NCBI GenBank assembly: GCA_002729275.1
Contig: PBTP01000097.1
Span: 1 to 5,121 of the forward strand
Length of the DNA: 5,121 nt
Source of the DNA: Roseibacillus sp.
Lineage (GTDB): Bacteria > Verrucomicrobiota > Verrucomicrobiia > Verrucomicrobiales > Akkermansiaceae
Direction of reading: 5' to 3'
Program-made: the position numbers and the translations under genes
The notes under the pieces: generated by a model
Seen by the model: the letters and a program-made list of their open reading frames with translations, nothing else
The model's database searches: none
Told to the model about the DNA's origin: nothing
Part shown: piece after piece, positions 1 to 5,121 of the stretch
Position numbering within the stretch: position 1 is the first letter of the stretch
Layout of the letters: every line of letters starts with the position of its first letter

Positions 1-1186
1 CACGGTGGCGGATGACCAGATCACGCGTTACCACGATGTTAACGGTGACGGAGAGATCGATTACTACGAAAACTTTAATAACGACTGGGAGCTTACCAGT
101 GGGTTCCATGCCTTCTGTTTTGACCTGCAGACTGGTCCGCAGGGAGAGTTCTATTTTGCCTTTGGTTGTCCAGTGCGAGGTGGGGGACGCAGCTTTCAGA
201 GAATGAGCCGACACCACGGCTCGATCCTGCGAGTCTCTAAAGATGGTTCCAGGCTGGATCGGTATGCCACCGGGTTGCGGGCTCCAAATGGGATCGGGGT
301 GAGCCCCACCGGCCAGCTCACCAGCGGGGATAACGAAGGGACCTTTGTTCCGCGTTGTCCCATTCACTGGATTGAGCCAGACGAGTTTCTCGGAGTGGTC
401 GATTCGGCGGCGGACTACGCCACCATGAAGACTACTCCCACGGTGGGACAGCGCCGAGGCAGCCGGAAGCAGAATCTTGATCCCAGTGAGGCTCCCAAGC
501 CCCTCGCCTGGTTACCCAAAAACGTGGATAACTCCAACGGGGGGCAGGTCTGGGTAACCAGTGACAAGTGGGGTCCCTACAAGGGAGAGATGCTGCATTT
601 CAGTTATGGGCAGAGCGCGATCTATGTCGTGCTCAAGGAGAAGAAAGGAGCCCTGATGCAGGGTGGAGTGGTCAAGATTCCGGTGCGCCCAACCTCCAGT
701 GCGATGCGTGGGAAGTTCAATCGTAAGGATGGACAGCTCTATGTGGCTGGCCTCAAGGGGTGGCAGAGCAATGCCGGTCGCGAAGGTGGCCTTGACCGGG
801 TGCGTTATACGGGCAAGGCCGTAAGCATGCCAAGCAGTCTGAAGGTCCGTGACGGCGGGCTCGAGATCGGATTCACCCAGAAACTGGACCAGGAGCTTGC
901 CGAAGACCCGGAGAGCTTCAATCTCTCGGGATCCGACCTGCGCTGGACCCATGACTACGGCACAGGAGAGTTTCAGGTTGGGCACCGCAACTCAGCAGGC
1001 CCCCCTAAGGGTCGCACTAAATTCCCAGTCAAGTCGGCCAAGCTTCTCCCGGATGGAAAGTCGGTCTTTGTGGAGGTCGAGAACCTACAGCCAGTTCACA
1101 TGATGCAGATTGACCTGGATCTTGAGACGGACGAGGGCGAGGAGATCGTTACCAAGATCTGGAACACGATCCACGTGGCGAAATAA
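1..1186 (+). CDS. PVC-type sorbosone-dehydrogenase-like beta-propeller protein, C-terminal part (5' truncated by window)
   Basis: The reading frame is open from the left edge (first whole codon at 2-4) to TAA at 1184-1186, so the real start is upstream; the GTG at 5 is only the first possible initiator in view. Numbering from that GTG, residues 1-270 look like the later blades of a glucose/sorbosone-dehydrogenase-type propeller: TGLRAPNGIGV at 89-99, SGDNEGTFVPRCPIHW at 107-122, and NSNGGQVWVTSDKWGPYKGE at 176-195, followed by LHFSYG and MQGGVVKIPV. Residues 276-393 form a beta-rich C-terminal domain. These motifs match a family common in Verrucomicrobia and Planctomycetes, often large, secreted, and carrying haem (CxxCH), PA14 or DUF1080 domains elsewhere in the chain. 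No CxxCH is in the visible part. The likely role is extracytoplasmic sugar oxidation or binding, but no substrate can be read. Family placement is fairly sure; enzymatic activity is inferred. Confidence 0.85.
   Translation, partial: TVADDQITRYHDVNGDGEIDYYENFNNDWELTSGFHAFCFDLQTGPQGEFYFAFGCPVRGGGRSFQRMSRHHGSILRVSKDGSRLDRYATGLRAPNGIGVSPTGQLTSGDNEGTFVPRCPIHWIEPDEFLGVVDSAADYATMKTTPTVGQRRGSRKQNLDPSEAPKPLAWLPKNVDNSNGGQVWVTSDKWGPYKGEMLHFSYGQSAIYVVLKEKKGALMQGGVVKIPVRPTSSAMRGKFNRKDGQLYVAGLKGWQSNAGREGGLDRVRYTGKAVSMPSSLKVRDGGLEIGFTQKLDQELAEDPESFNLSGSDLRWTHDYGTGEFQVGHRNSAGPPKGRTKFPVKSAKLLPDGKSVFVEVENLQPVHMMQIDLDLETDEGEEIVTKIWNTIHVAK
35..70 (+). other. EF-hand-like calcium-binding loop within the propeller protein
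   Basis: The twelve residues DVNGDGEIDYYE fit the canonical EF-hand/dockerin loop: acidic or Asn side chains at positions 1, 3, 5 and 9, Gly at 6, Ile at 8 and Glu at 12. Such loops occur as single calcium sites inside secreted propeller proteins. Calcium binding here is inferred from the motif only; no paired second EF-hand is seen nearby. Confidence 0.55.
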
Positions 1187-1208
1187 GATCTGAGAATAAT
1201 GGAAGACC

Positions 1209-1910
1209 TTACTTCTTGAGGGGGGTAATCTTGATGTTGCGGTAGGCAACCGGTCCGTGGTCTCCTTGGAACATGATGGGGCCGGTAGCGGCTTCGCGTC
1301 CTGTAACTCCGGAAGGAGTCGGCCCTTTCATTTCGACGTTCTCGTGGAGGACCTTACCATTGAGTTTGACGACGAGAAACTTGGCATTGGCGGTCTTCTT
1401 TCCTGTGGCATCAAATTTAGGGGCAAGGAAGTTAATTTCATACTTTTGCCACTCCCCGGGTTTCTTACAGGCGTTGGTGCGCGGGGGTTGCGCTCCGTAG
1501 ATCGCGCCCATGTCTCCTCCCCCGAGCTTCTCCTTCCCGTAGCTGTCGAGGACCTGCACTTCATATTCTCCCATCACGTAGATACCCGAGTTAGCTCCTT
1601 TGGCCACCAGCACTTCCAGCTCAATCCTGCTGCTGCCCCATTTCTGGTCCGAGTAGATGTCAATGCTCTGGCCATGCCCGGTGACCACGTTGACCATTGC
1701 ACCTCCCGTCCCGCTGGCCTTCAGGGCCTTGGGATTCGCGGCGTCAAGTTGCGGGGTGCCGGTCTTCCACTTGGATTCGAGTTCGCCCTTCTTCTTGAAC
1801 GACCATCCCACGAGGTTCTTTCCGTTGAAGGGCGTATCCGCGAGGGCCAGACCTCCTGTCAGGGCGACGAAGGAAGCGAGAGAGACGAGGGCGTGTAGAG
1901 CTGCTTTCAT
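1209..1910 (-). CDS. Secreted DUF1080 / 3-keto-disaccharide hydrolase domain protein
   Basis: Complete 233-residue protein, ATG at 1908-1910 and TAA at 1209-1211. Residues 1-24 are a typical Sec signal peptide: Lys at position 2, a hydrophobic core, then ALA before DTP, a good signal peptidase I site, so the protein is probably exported and the start is well placed. The mature part is a single DUF1080 domain: FNGKNLVGW (28-36) is the usual opening, GANSGIYVMGEYEVQVLDSYG (105-125) is the characteristic central block, and PGEWQKYEINFLAPKFD (151-167) and GPIMFQGDHGPVAYRNIKI (210-228) close the fold. The family is a concanavalin-like beta-sandwich linked to glycan and 3-keto-sugar hydrolysis or binding, very expanded in Verrucomicrobia. 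It converges on the propeller gene with a 22-bp gap. No Shine-Dalgarno is visible upstream of the ATG. The exact substrate is unknown. Confidence 0.92.
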   Translation of the reverse strand: MKAALHALVSLASFVALTGGLALADTPFNGKNLVGWSFKKKGELESKWKTGTPQLDAANPKALKASGTGGAMVNVVTGHGQSIDIYSDQKWGSSRIELEVLVAKGANSGIYVMGEYEVQVLDSYGKEKLGGGDMGAIYGAQPPRTNACKKPGEWQKYEINFLAPKFDATGKKTANAKFLVVKLNGKVLHENVEMKGPTPSGVTGREAATGPIMFQGDHGPVAYRNIKITPLKK

Positions 1911-2057
1911 GGTGTCTTAGCGCTGGTTTTGTCGTAAATCCCTCGCGCCCGCAATGGGAAAGGGAGGGTGCTCTCGAATAATAGAATTTGCGAACGAGAT
2001 TACTATTTTATGCATTTTTTCGTTCGTTCGGGCCTTTATGCAACGTATCTTCACCCC
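1911..2057. other. Divergent intergenic region between the DUF1080 gene and the first repeat-protein gene
   Basis: These 147 bp must hold the start signals of two divergent genes. The left half is GC-rich; the right half (about 1975-2020) is AT-rich and includes the hairpin described separately. I see no convincing paired -35/-10 promoter for either gene; a TAGAAT at 1982-1987 resembles a -10 box but has no good -35 partner. The frame of the rightward gene stays open across 1968-2057, so longer starts (GTG 1968, ATG 2010) are formally possible, but the paralogue argues against them. Confidence 0.5.
1990..2027 (+). promoter_or_regulatory. Leader hairpin upstream of the first repeat-protein gene
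   Basis: Arms 1990-1999 and 2018-2027 can pair over ten positions (seven-base perfect core CGAACGA/TCGTTCG, two G-U pairs), leaving an 18-base AT-rich loop. The right arm is a CGTT repeat (TCGTTCGTTCG, 2020-2030), so a second register of the seven-base core is also possible. The structure ends 30 nt before the GTG start, and the paralogue downstream has a stem at the equivalent place. It could be a 5'-UTR element or a protein-binding inverted repeat. No experimental family is recognised. Confidence 0.4.
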
Positions 2058-2060
2058 GTG
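2015..2060 (+). repeat. Conserved leader block, copy 1 (shared with 3620-3665)
   Basis: This stretch aligns without gaps to 3620-3665 and ends in the GTG start of each paralogue. Shared parts are TTTTTTCGT at the left and GCAACGTA at 2040-2047, which lies exactly 10 nt before the GTG in both copies, with weaker matches between. It shows that the duplication included the region upstream of the gene. There is no purine-rich Shine-Dalgarno in either copy. Confidence 0.6.
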
Positions 2061-3368
2061 AAGCGTAAATCCGTGATTGGCCATGCTTGCTGGGCTGCGG
2101 TTACTGCCGGGGCCTTTGCGTCCGGGTTAGTGCTAGATAGGAATGGAGTGGACCAGCCATCTGCGGTGAAGCTTCCCCGTGCCAAGAGCTCGAGAGGTGC
2201 TGGCGGTGAGATTTCCGGGAACAGCGCTTCGAGATCGGTTGGTTTGTCAGGCTCGCTGCAATTGTCCGGAGGCCAATCTCTTGGAGGGGTCACAGGGGTT
2301 GAGGCCGGAGCATTGAGTCAGCCAGAGATCGCAGCGCTTGCGAAGGAAGCTTTCCGGAGCGGCAACCCCTTGGTCCGACGTAGCGCTTTTGACCAGTTGT
2401 TGGGAAACCTGACAGCGGAAAACGCTCAGGACATGCTGGTTCATCTCAAGGAAAACCGCGTTGGTGGTGAGCAGTGGCGGGATTTTCACTATCTTTGGGG
2501 CACCCTCGATGGGAAAGCCGCGGTTGATCATTCTCTCAATTCGGAAGAGCGTGACCTCTCACACACGATGTCAGGTTGGGCTTCCAGCTACCCAGATGCA
2601 GCCATCAACTACATCAACAATCTTTCGGAAGAAGACCGGGGATCCTTTCGCCATCTGCAGGAGGCGATGGTGAGTGGGATGGCTGATAATGATACCGCGC
2701 GCGCCACCGATTACGTATTGCAGCTAGCTAATCAGGGTGACGATCGGGCGAATCATCTGTTTGGAGTGGTGACAAAGGAAGTTGTGTCGAATGTGGGAAT
2801 CGATGAAGCGGCCCAGTGGTCGCAAAGCTTACCTGATGGGGATCTCAAGGGAGCGGCGCTTGATACAGTGGCGCACCGGTTCACCAATAGTGATCCGGAG
2901 GCAGCAGCTCAGTGGGTGGAGCAATTTGCCGGACAGGCTTATGCGGACCGTGCGATTGAAGAGGTAGGGGATGAGTGGGCGGAAAGGGATCCGGCCTCTG
3001 CAGTGAACTGGCTGGAAACTATTCAGGAGGGGCGGGGCCAGAGCATGGGCCTGCACTCGGCTTTTGGAGAATGGGCACAGCGTGATCCGGTGGCAGCAGG
3101 GGAGCGCATTACTTCCATGGAACGCTCTCCTCAGCGTGATGCTGCCATCAGTGGGTTTGCCCGAAGAATTTCTTACGATGATCCCGGAGCTGCCATCGAA
3201 TGGGCAAATAGCATTGCCGACGAGGGTTCGCGGAGCAGAGCCTTGACCCATGCCGGTCAGCAGCTCTTCCGACGGGATCGTGCAGCGGCTGAGGCTTGGG
3301 TAGGCTCAAGCGGGCTTTCCCCTGAGGCTCAGCAGGCGGTCCGCAATCCACCGAACCGCAGGCGGTAA
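2058..3368 (+). CDS. Membrane-anchored or exported helical-repeat protein, longer paralogue (436 aa)
   Basis: I do not recognise a named family. The GTG at 2058 is chosen because the tandem paralogue starts with an aligned GTG just after an in-frame stop, giving matching N-termini (VKRKSVIGHACWAA and VTRKSTVIKYCCWAA). A basic start followed by a hydrophobic stretch (residues 6-26) suggests a signal anchor or signal peptide, placing the rest outside the cytoplasm. Residues 29-86 are a Ser/Gly-rich linker. Residues 87-170 form a conserved domain (NPLVRRSAFDQLL 103-115, QWRDFHYLWGTLDGKAAV 139-156). From 171 there are eight units of 32-34 residues with the pattern E-W-A-x-R-D-P-x-A-A-x-x-W, probably a two-helix-per-unit solenoid. 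The C-terminus is NPPNRRR. Such a scaffold would suit protein binding, but function is unknown. Similar anchored repeat proteins are, to my knowledge, frequent in Verrucomicrobia. Confidence 0.85.
   Translation: MKRKSVIGHACWAAVTAGAFASGLVLDRNGVDQPSAVKLPRAKSSRGAGGEISGNSASRSVGLSGSLQLSGGQSLGGVTGVEAGALSQPEIAALAKEAFRSGNPLVRRSAFDQLLGNLTAENAQDMLVHLKENRVGGEQWRDFHYLWGTLDGKAAVDHSLNSEERDLSHTMSGWASSYPDAAINYINNLSEEDRGSFRHLQEAMVSGMADNDTARATDYVLQLANQGDDRANHLFGVVTKEVVSNVGIDEAAQWSQSLPDGDLKGAALDTVAHRFTNSDPEAAAQWVEQFAGQAYADRAIEEVGDEWAERDPASAVNWLETIQEGRGQSMGLHSAFGEWAQRDPVAAGERITSMERSPQRDAAISGFARRISYDDPGAAIEWANSIADEGSRSRALTHAGQQLFRRDRAAAEAWVGSSGLSPEAQQAVRNPPNRRR
2568..3341 (+). repeat. Eight tandem ~32-residue repeat units (coding)
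   Basis: By residue of the 436-aa protein the units are 171-203, 204-237, 238-270, 271-302, 303-334, 335-366, 367-398 and 399-428. Units 4 to 7 are each exactly 32 residues. Recurrent positions are Trp-Ala early, Asp-Pro (RDP, SDP or DDP) about residue 9, Ala-Ala, then Trp four residues on. Units 1, 2, 3 and 8 are more diverged. The length is close to TPR (34) and Sel1 (36) repeats but I do not see their signature residues. Confidence 0.7.
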
Positions 3369-3407
3369 TCACCACCCTGGCAGAAACCCAGCTCTCTCTG
3401 CGTAGGT

Positions 3408-3430
3408 TCCAGCAGGAAAACTCCGCTGGA
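3408..3430 (+). other. Small stem-loop after the first repeat-protein gene
   Basis: TCCAGC pairs with GCTGGA, then after an A bulge GG pairs with CC, leaving a six-base loop. It lies 39 nt after the stop codon, which suits a 3' processing or termination element, but it is not followed by a T-run, so it is not a standard Rho-independent terminator. A chance stem of this size is possible. Confidence 0.25.
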
Positions 3431-3595
3431 CGGAGATGACCTGTGACTGCTCTGGGCATGGCTCCACTCAGGCGGTGGGTCTCAGACGCTTTGGGTTCCA
3501 CAGCATCTGGTAGTGAGTGTTGGCCATTATTCCGGGAAGTCTTTTGTGTTTAACGAGTTGGCTAGAAGCGCTTGGAGAAAGGACTTCTTTTAGAC

Positions 3596-3636
3596 GGGAG
3601 CACGCGAATCTTTTCCGCCTTTTTTCGTGTGTTCCT
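3596..3636 (+). promoter_or_regulatory. Leader hairpin upstream of the second repeat-protein gene
   Basis: Arms GGGAGCACGCGAA (3596-3608) and TTCGTGTGTTCCT (3624-3636) can form 13 consecutive pairs, three of them G-U, around a 15-base pyrimidine-rich loop. The hairpin ends 26 nt before the GTG at 3663. No T-run follows, so it does not look like a terminator. Its right arm overlaps the conserved leader block and is placed like the right arm at 2018-2027, but the base pairs differ. This fits a conserved structured leader or operator; its function is inferred. Confidence 0.45.
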
Positions 3637-3665
3637 ATCCCTTAGCAACGTAAGAAATCGGTGTG
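3620..3665 (+). repeat. Conserved leader block, copy 2 (shared with 2015-2060)
   Basis: Gapless counterpart of 2015-2060: the six-T run plus CGT at 3620-3628, GCAACGTA at 3645-3652, and then 10 nt to the GTG start. The TA of GCAACGTA begins an in-frame TAA at 3651-3653, which rules out any start further upstream for the second paralogue and fixes the GTG at 3663. Confidence 0.6.
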
Positions 3666-4736
3666 ACAAGAAAATCAACAGTAATTAAATATTGTTGCTG
3701 GGCGGCCTTGACAGCTGTTGCCTTTACTGCGGGTATCGCACTTGAGAGGCAGAGGCTCGGAGGGAAACATGGAGGGGGCGTAAAATCCGATAGCGCTAAG
3801 AGCCTGCGGAATTCCACAGACACTATCTCTGGAGGGATTCGGGGGGGAAAGGCTGGGTCGCTGGCATCCTCAAGTTCCCCGAGTTGGGAAGACCCATGGC
3901 CTCGGGTATTTAGTGAGGCCGAGATCGAGGCGGTCGCGGTAGAAGCCTTTCAAAGCCCCAATCCCCTCATCCGGCGAAGGGCTTTTGACCAGTTGCTGGG
4001 GAGCCTGACAGCCGGGAACGCGCAGTATATGCTGGGACACTTGAAGGAAAATAGCGTCAGAGGGGATCAATGGCGGGATTTCCACTATTTATGGGGAATG
4101 CTTGATGGGAAGTCCGCAGTCGAGCATGCCTCGGAGTCAGAAGAGAATGATCTCTCCCACGCCTTGGCGGGTTGGGCCTCCAAGTATCCAGATGAGGCGA
4201 TTGCACACCTTAACACCACTGCAGATGAGGATATGGGCTCCTTTCGCTACCGACAGAAGGTGATGGTTAATGGCATGGCCAATAATGATCCTGCCCGAGC
4301 GACTGATTATGTCCTGCAGCTAGCTGATGAGGGTGATGAACGTGCGAGCCAGCTCTTCGAAGTAGTGACAAGCGCAGTTCTTTCGAATTGCGATGTCGAT
4401 GAAGCAGCGACGTGGTTGGACTCTACCTATGGGGAGTGGGCGGACCGGGATCCGGAGGGTGCTGGTGAGCGGATCAGCTCGATGCCTCGCTCTCCCCAGC
4501 GGGATGCTGCAATTAGTGGGTTTGCTCGTCAGATTTCTTACGGCGATCCGGGAAAAGCGATCGAGTGGGCCAACAGCATTGCGGAGGAGAGTGCACGGGT
4601 TGAGGCCCTCACTCATGCAGGCCAGCATCTGGCCCGGCGGGACAGGGCGGCAGCAGAAGCTTGGGTGGCCTCAAGCGGCCTTCCCCAAGAGGCCCAACGA
4701 GCAGTGCTTAATCCCCCGCAGATCCGACGGCGGTGA
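3663..4736 (+). CDS. Membrane-anchored or exported helical-repeat protein, shorter paralogue (357 aa)
   Basis: Tandem paralogue of the 2058-3368 gene, function unknown. GTG start at 3663 is forced by the in-frame TAA at 3651-3653. Residues 7-27 (VIKYCCWAALTAVAFTAGIAL) after a basic start are a signal anchor or signal peptide. Residues 30-83 are a Gly/Ser-rich linker with no convincing match to the other copy. Residues 84-167 carry the shared domain; across 102-167 I count about 49 of 66 residues identical (LIRRRAFDQLLGSLT, QWRDFHYLWGMLDGKSAV). Repeats follow at 168-200, 201-234, a partial unit at 235-254, then 255-286, 287-318 and 319-348. From residue 256 to the end about 79 of 101 aligned residues match. 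Compared with the longer copy about 77 residues are absent at residue 251-256, in frame. It ends NPPQIRRR. The frame is intact, so this is a functional-looking gene rather than a remnant. Confidence 0.85.
   Translation: MTRKSTVIKYCCWAALTAVAFTAGIALERQRLGGKHGGGVKSDSAKSLRNSTDTISGGIRGGKAGSLASSSSPSWEDPWPRVFSEAEIEAVAVEAFQSPNPLIRRRAFDQLLGSLTAGNAQYMLGHLKENSVRGDQWRDFHYLWGMLDGKSAVEHASESEENDLSHALAGWASKYPDEAIAHLNTTADEDMGSFRYRQKVMVNGMANNDPARATDYVLQLADEGDERASQLFEVVTSAVLSNCDVDEAATWLDSTYGEWADRDPEGAGERISSMPRSPQRDAAISGFARQISYGDPGKAIEWANSIAEESARVEALTHAGQHLARRDRAAAEAWVASSGLPQEAQRAVLNPPQIRRR
4164..4706 (+). repeat. Five full and one partial ~32-residue repeat units (coding)
   Basis: The units match units 1, 2, the start of 3, then 6, 7 and 8 of the longer paralogue; units 4 and 5 and the end of 3 have no counterpart. 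The junction falls at codons for WLDSTYGEWADRDP (residues 251-264, about 4413-4454). Confidence 0.7.
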
Positions 4737-4930
4737 CCAAGTGAGGCGCTTGAGAGCATCTTATCTTTTTGGAGGTCATTTCTTCTCGATGATTTCTGGC
4801 GCTGTCCAGTTCAACGCCTCTCCCTCGGGAGTGCAGATGATGCTACAGCCTCTCTCTTACGAGTCCCTAAGCCCAAGCATGCACCCGAGAAAGAACGGTT
4901 CAGGGGCAAAACCTACAAAGGAGAAAGCTG
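4737..4930. other. Convergent intergenic region with no clear feature
   Basis: These 194 bp separate the second repeat-protein gene from the stop codon of the leftward dioxygenase gene. I see no T-tailed hairpin for either strand; only weak four-base stems such as CTCC/GGAG near 4823-4834. A GGAGG at 4771-4775 precedes an ATG at 4789, discussed under rejected items. Confidence 0.4.
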
Positions 4931-5121
4931 CTAAATCTTACCTTCCTGCTGTCGTTGAGCTTCCCGGCGATAGTCCTCTTTTGCCCTTTCATCTTCCTGT
5001 GCGTCCTCTGAGTAGAAAATGAATCCCAGGGCACGACGGTTTCGGCTGGCTGAGGTATTTCCCTCCGCCCGGTGAATTGTCATTGAGTCGTGCACGAGAA
5101 GATCTCCGGGTGCCGCGTGTA
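4931..5121 (-). CDS. Phytanoyl-CoA dioxygenase (PhyH) family protein, C-terminal 62 residues (truncated by window)
   Basis: Reading leftward from the right edge (first whole codon 5119-5117) the frame is open to TAG at 4933-4931. The peptide begins HAAPGDLLVHDSMTIHRAEG and continues NTSASRNRRALGFIFYSEDA before a charged tail that ends QQEGKI. This is the C-terminal core of the Fe(II)/2-oxoglutarate oxygenase PhyH family: the GDLLVHDS strand, the distal iron-ligand His in TIHRAEGN (codon 5074-5072) and the Arg of NRRAL that typically binds 2-oxoglutarate. The proximal His-x-Asp pair lies beyond the window. Members hydroxylate varied small molecules, so the substrate cannot be inferred. The gene converges on the repeat-protein pair and has no start in view, which makes it easy to miss in automatic calls. 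Confidence 0.85.
   Translation of the reverse strand, partial: HAAPGDLLVHDSMTIHRAEGNTSASRNRRALGFIFYSEDAQEDERAKEDYRREAQRQQEGKI

Larger units (their letters stand above)
3369..3662. other. 294-bp intergenic region between the two paralogues
   Basis: No gene is supported here on either strand. From left to right it holds a small stem-loop at 3408-3430, about 150 bp with nothing recognisable, a palindrome AAGCGCTT at 3567-3574, the long leader hairpin at 3596-3636 and the conserved leader block 3620-3665. There is no U-tailed intrinsic terminator after the first paralogue, so the two genes may be co-transcribed, though the long gap and the separate leader argue for a promoter of its own. Confidence 0.5.

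Noticed and set aside
512..985. 157-codon minus-strand frame inside the propeller gene
   Set aside because: Antisense to strongly conserved propeller motifs; its own translation shows no recognisable domain.
1257..1898. 213-codon plus-strand frame across the DUF1080 gene
   Set aside because: It is an antisense shadow; the minus strand encodes a complete signal-peptide-bearing DUF1080 protein over the same bases.
1968..2057. Thirty extra N-terminal codons for the first repeat protein
   Set aside because: The paralogue has an in-frame stop just before its aligned GTG, and the extension would place residues ahead of the basic, hydrophobic signal segment.
2568..3341. Sel1 or TPR repeat assignment for the tandem units
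   Set aside because: Unit length of 32-34 is near but the Trp-Ala, Asp-Pro, Ala-Ala, Trp pattern does not match the signature residues of either family, so no family name is given.
3148..3501. 117-codon minus-strand frame over the end of the first repeat gene and the intergenic region
   Set aside because: More than half is antisense to the conserved last repeats, and the remainder reads as low-information sequence with no homology I recognise.
3369..3662. Possible intrinsic terminator between the paralogues
   Set aside because: The stem-loops at 3408-3430 and 3596-3636 lack a following T-run on the plus strand; the T-rich tracts near 3611-3625 lie within the loop and right arm of the second hairpin.
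4789..5022. 77-codon plus-strand frame with ATG at 4789 and GGAGG at 4771-4775
   Set aside because: The GGAGG is 13 nt from the ATG, longer than usual, the peptide is Pro/Ser-rich without a recognisable motif, and its second half lies antisense to the well supported PhyH coding sequence.

Overview
The window looks like chromosomal DNA of a Verrucomicrobiota-type bacterium (PVC superphylum). This rests on family content: a sorbosone-dehydrogenase-like beta-propeller protein of the kind that is abundant in Verrucomicrobia and Planctomycetes, a secreted DUF1080 (3-keto-disaccharide hydrolase domain) protein, a phytanoyl-CoA-dioxygenase-type enzyme, and two anchored repeat proteins. Weak or absent Shine-Dalgarno sites fit that group. 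The assignment is inference; there is no rRNA or marker gene here.

Layout, left to right. (1) 1-1186 (+): the C-terminal part of a large beta-propeller protein whose start lies off the left edge. (2) 1209-1910 (-): a complete secreted DUF1080 protein, convergent with the first gene, with only 22 bp between the stop codons. (3) 1911-2057: a divergent intergenic region. (4) 2058-3368 (+): a 436-residue protein with an N-terminal membrane or signal segment, a variable linker, a conserved domain and eight helical repeats of about 32 residues. (5) 3369-3662: a 294-bp intergenic region. (6) 3663-4736 (+): a 357-residue tandem paralogue lacking about 77 residues (two repeats plus part of a third). 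(7) 4737-4930: a short gap with nothing clear in it. (8) 4931-5121 (-): the last 62 codons of a phytanoyl-CoA dioxygenase family protein that runs off the right edge.

The first two genes probably concern extracytoplasmic carbohydrate use, which is what these families are usually linked to. The centre of interest is the tandem pair. The two proteins share a GTG start, membrane segment, conserved domain, repeat architecture and an Asn-Pro-Pro...Arg-Arg-Arg C-terminus, while their linkers are unrelated. Their upstream regions are also related: a gapless 46-bp alignment ends at the two GTG starts, and just before it each leader can form a hairpin at the equivalent place, built from different sequences. 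I do not know the function of the pair. No mobile element, CRISPR array, tRNA or rRNA was seen.
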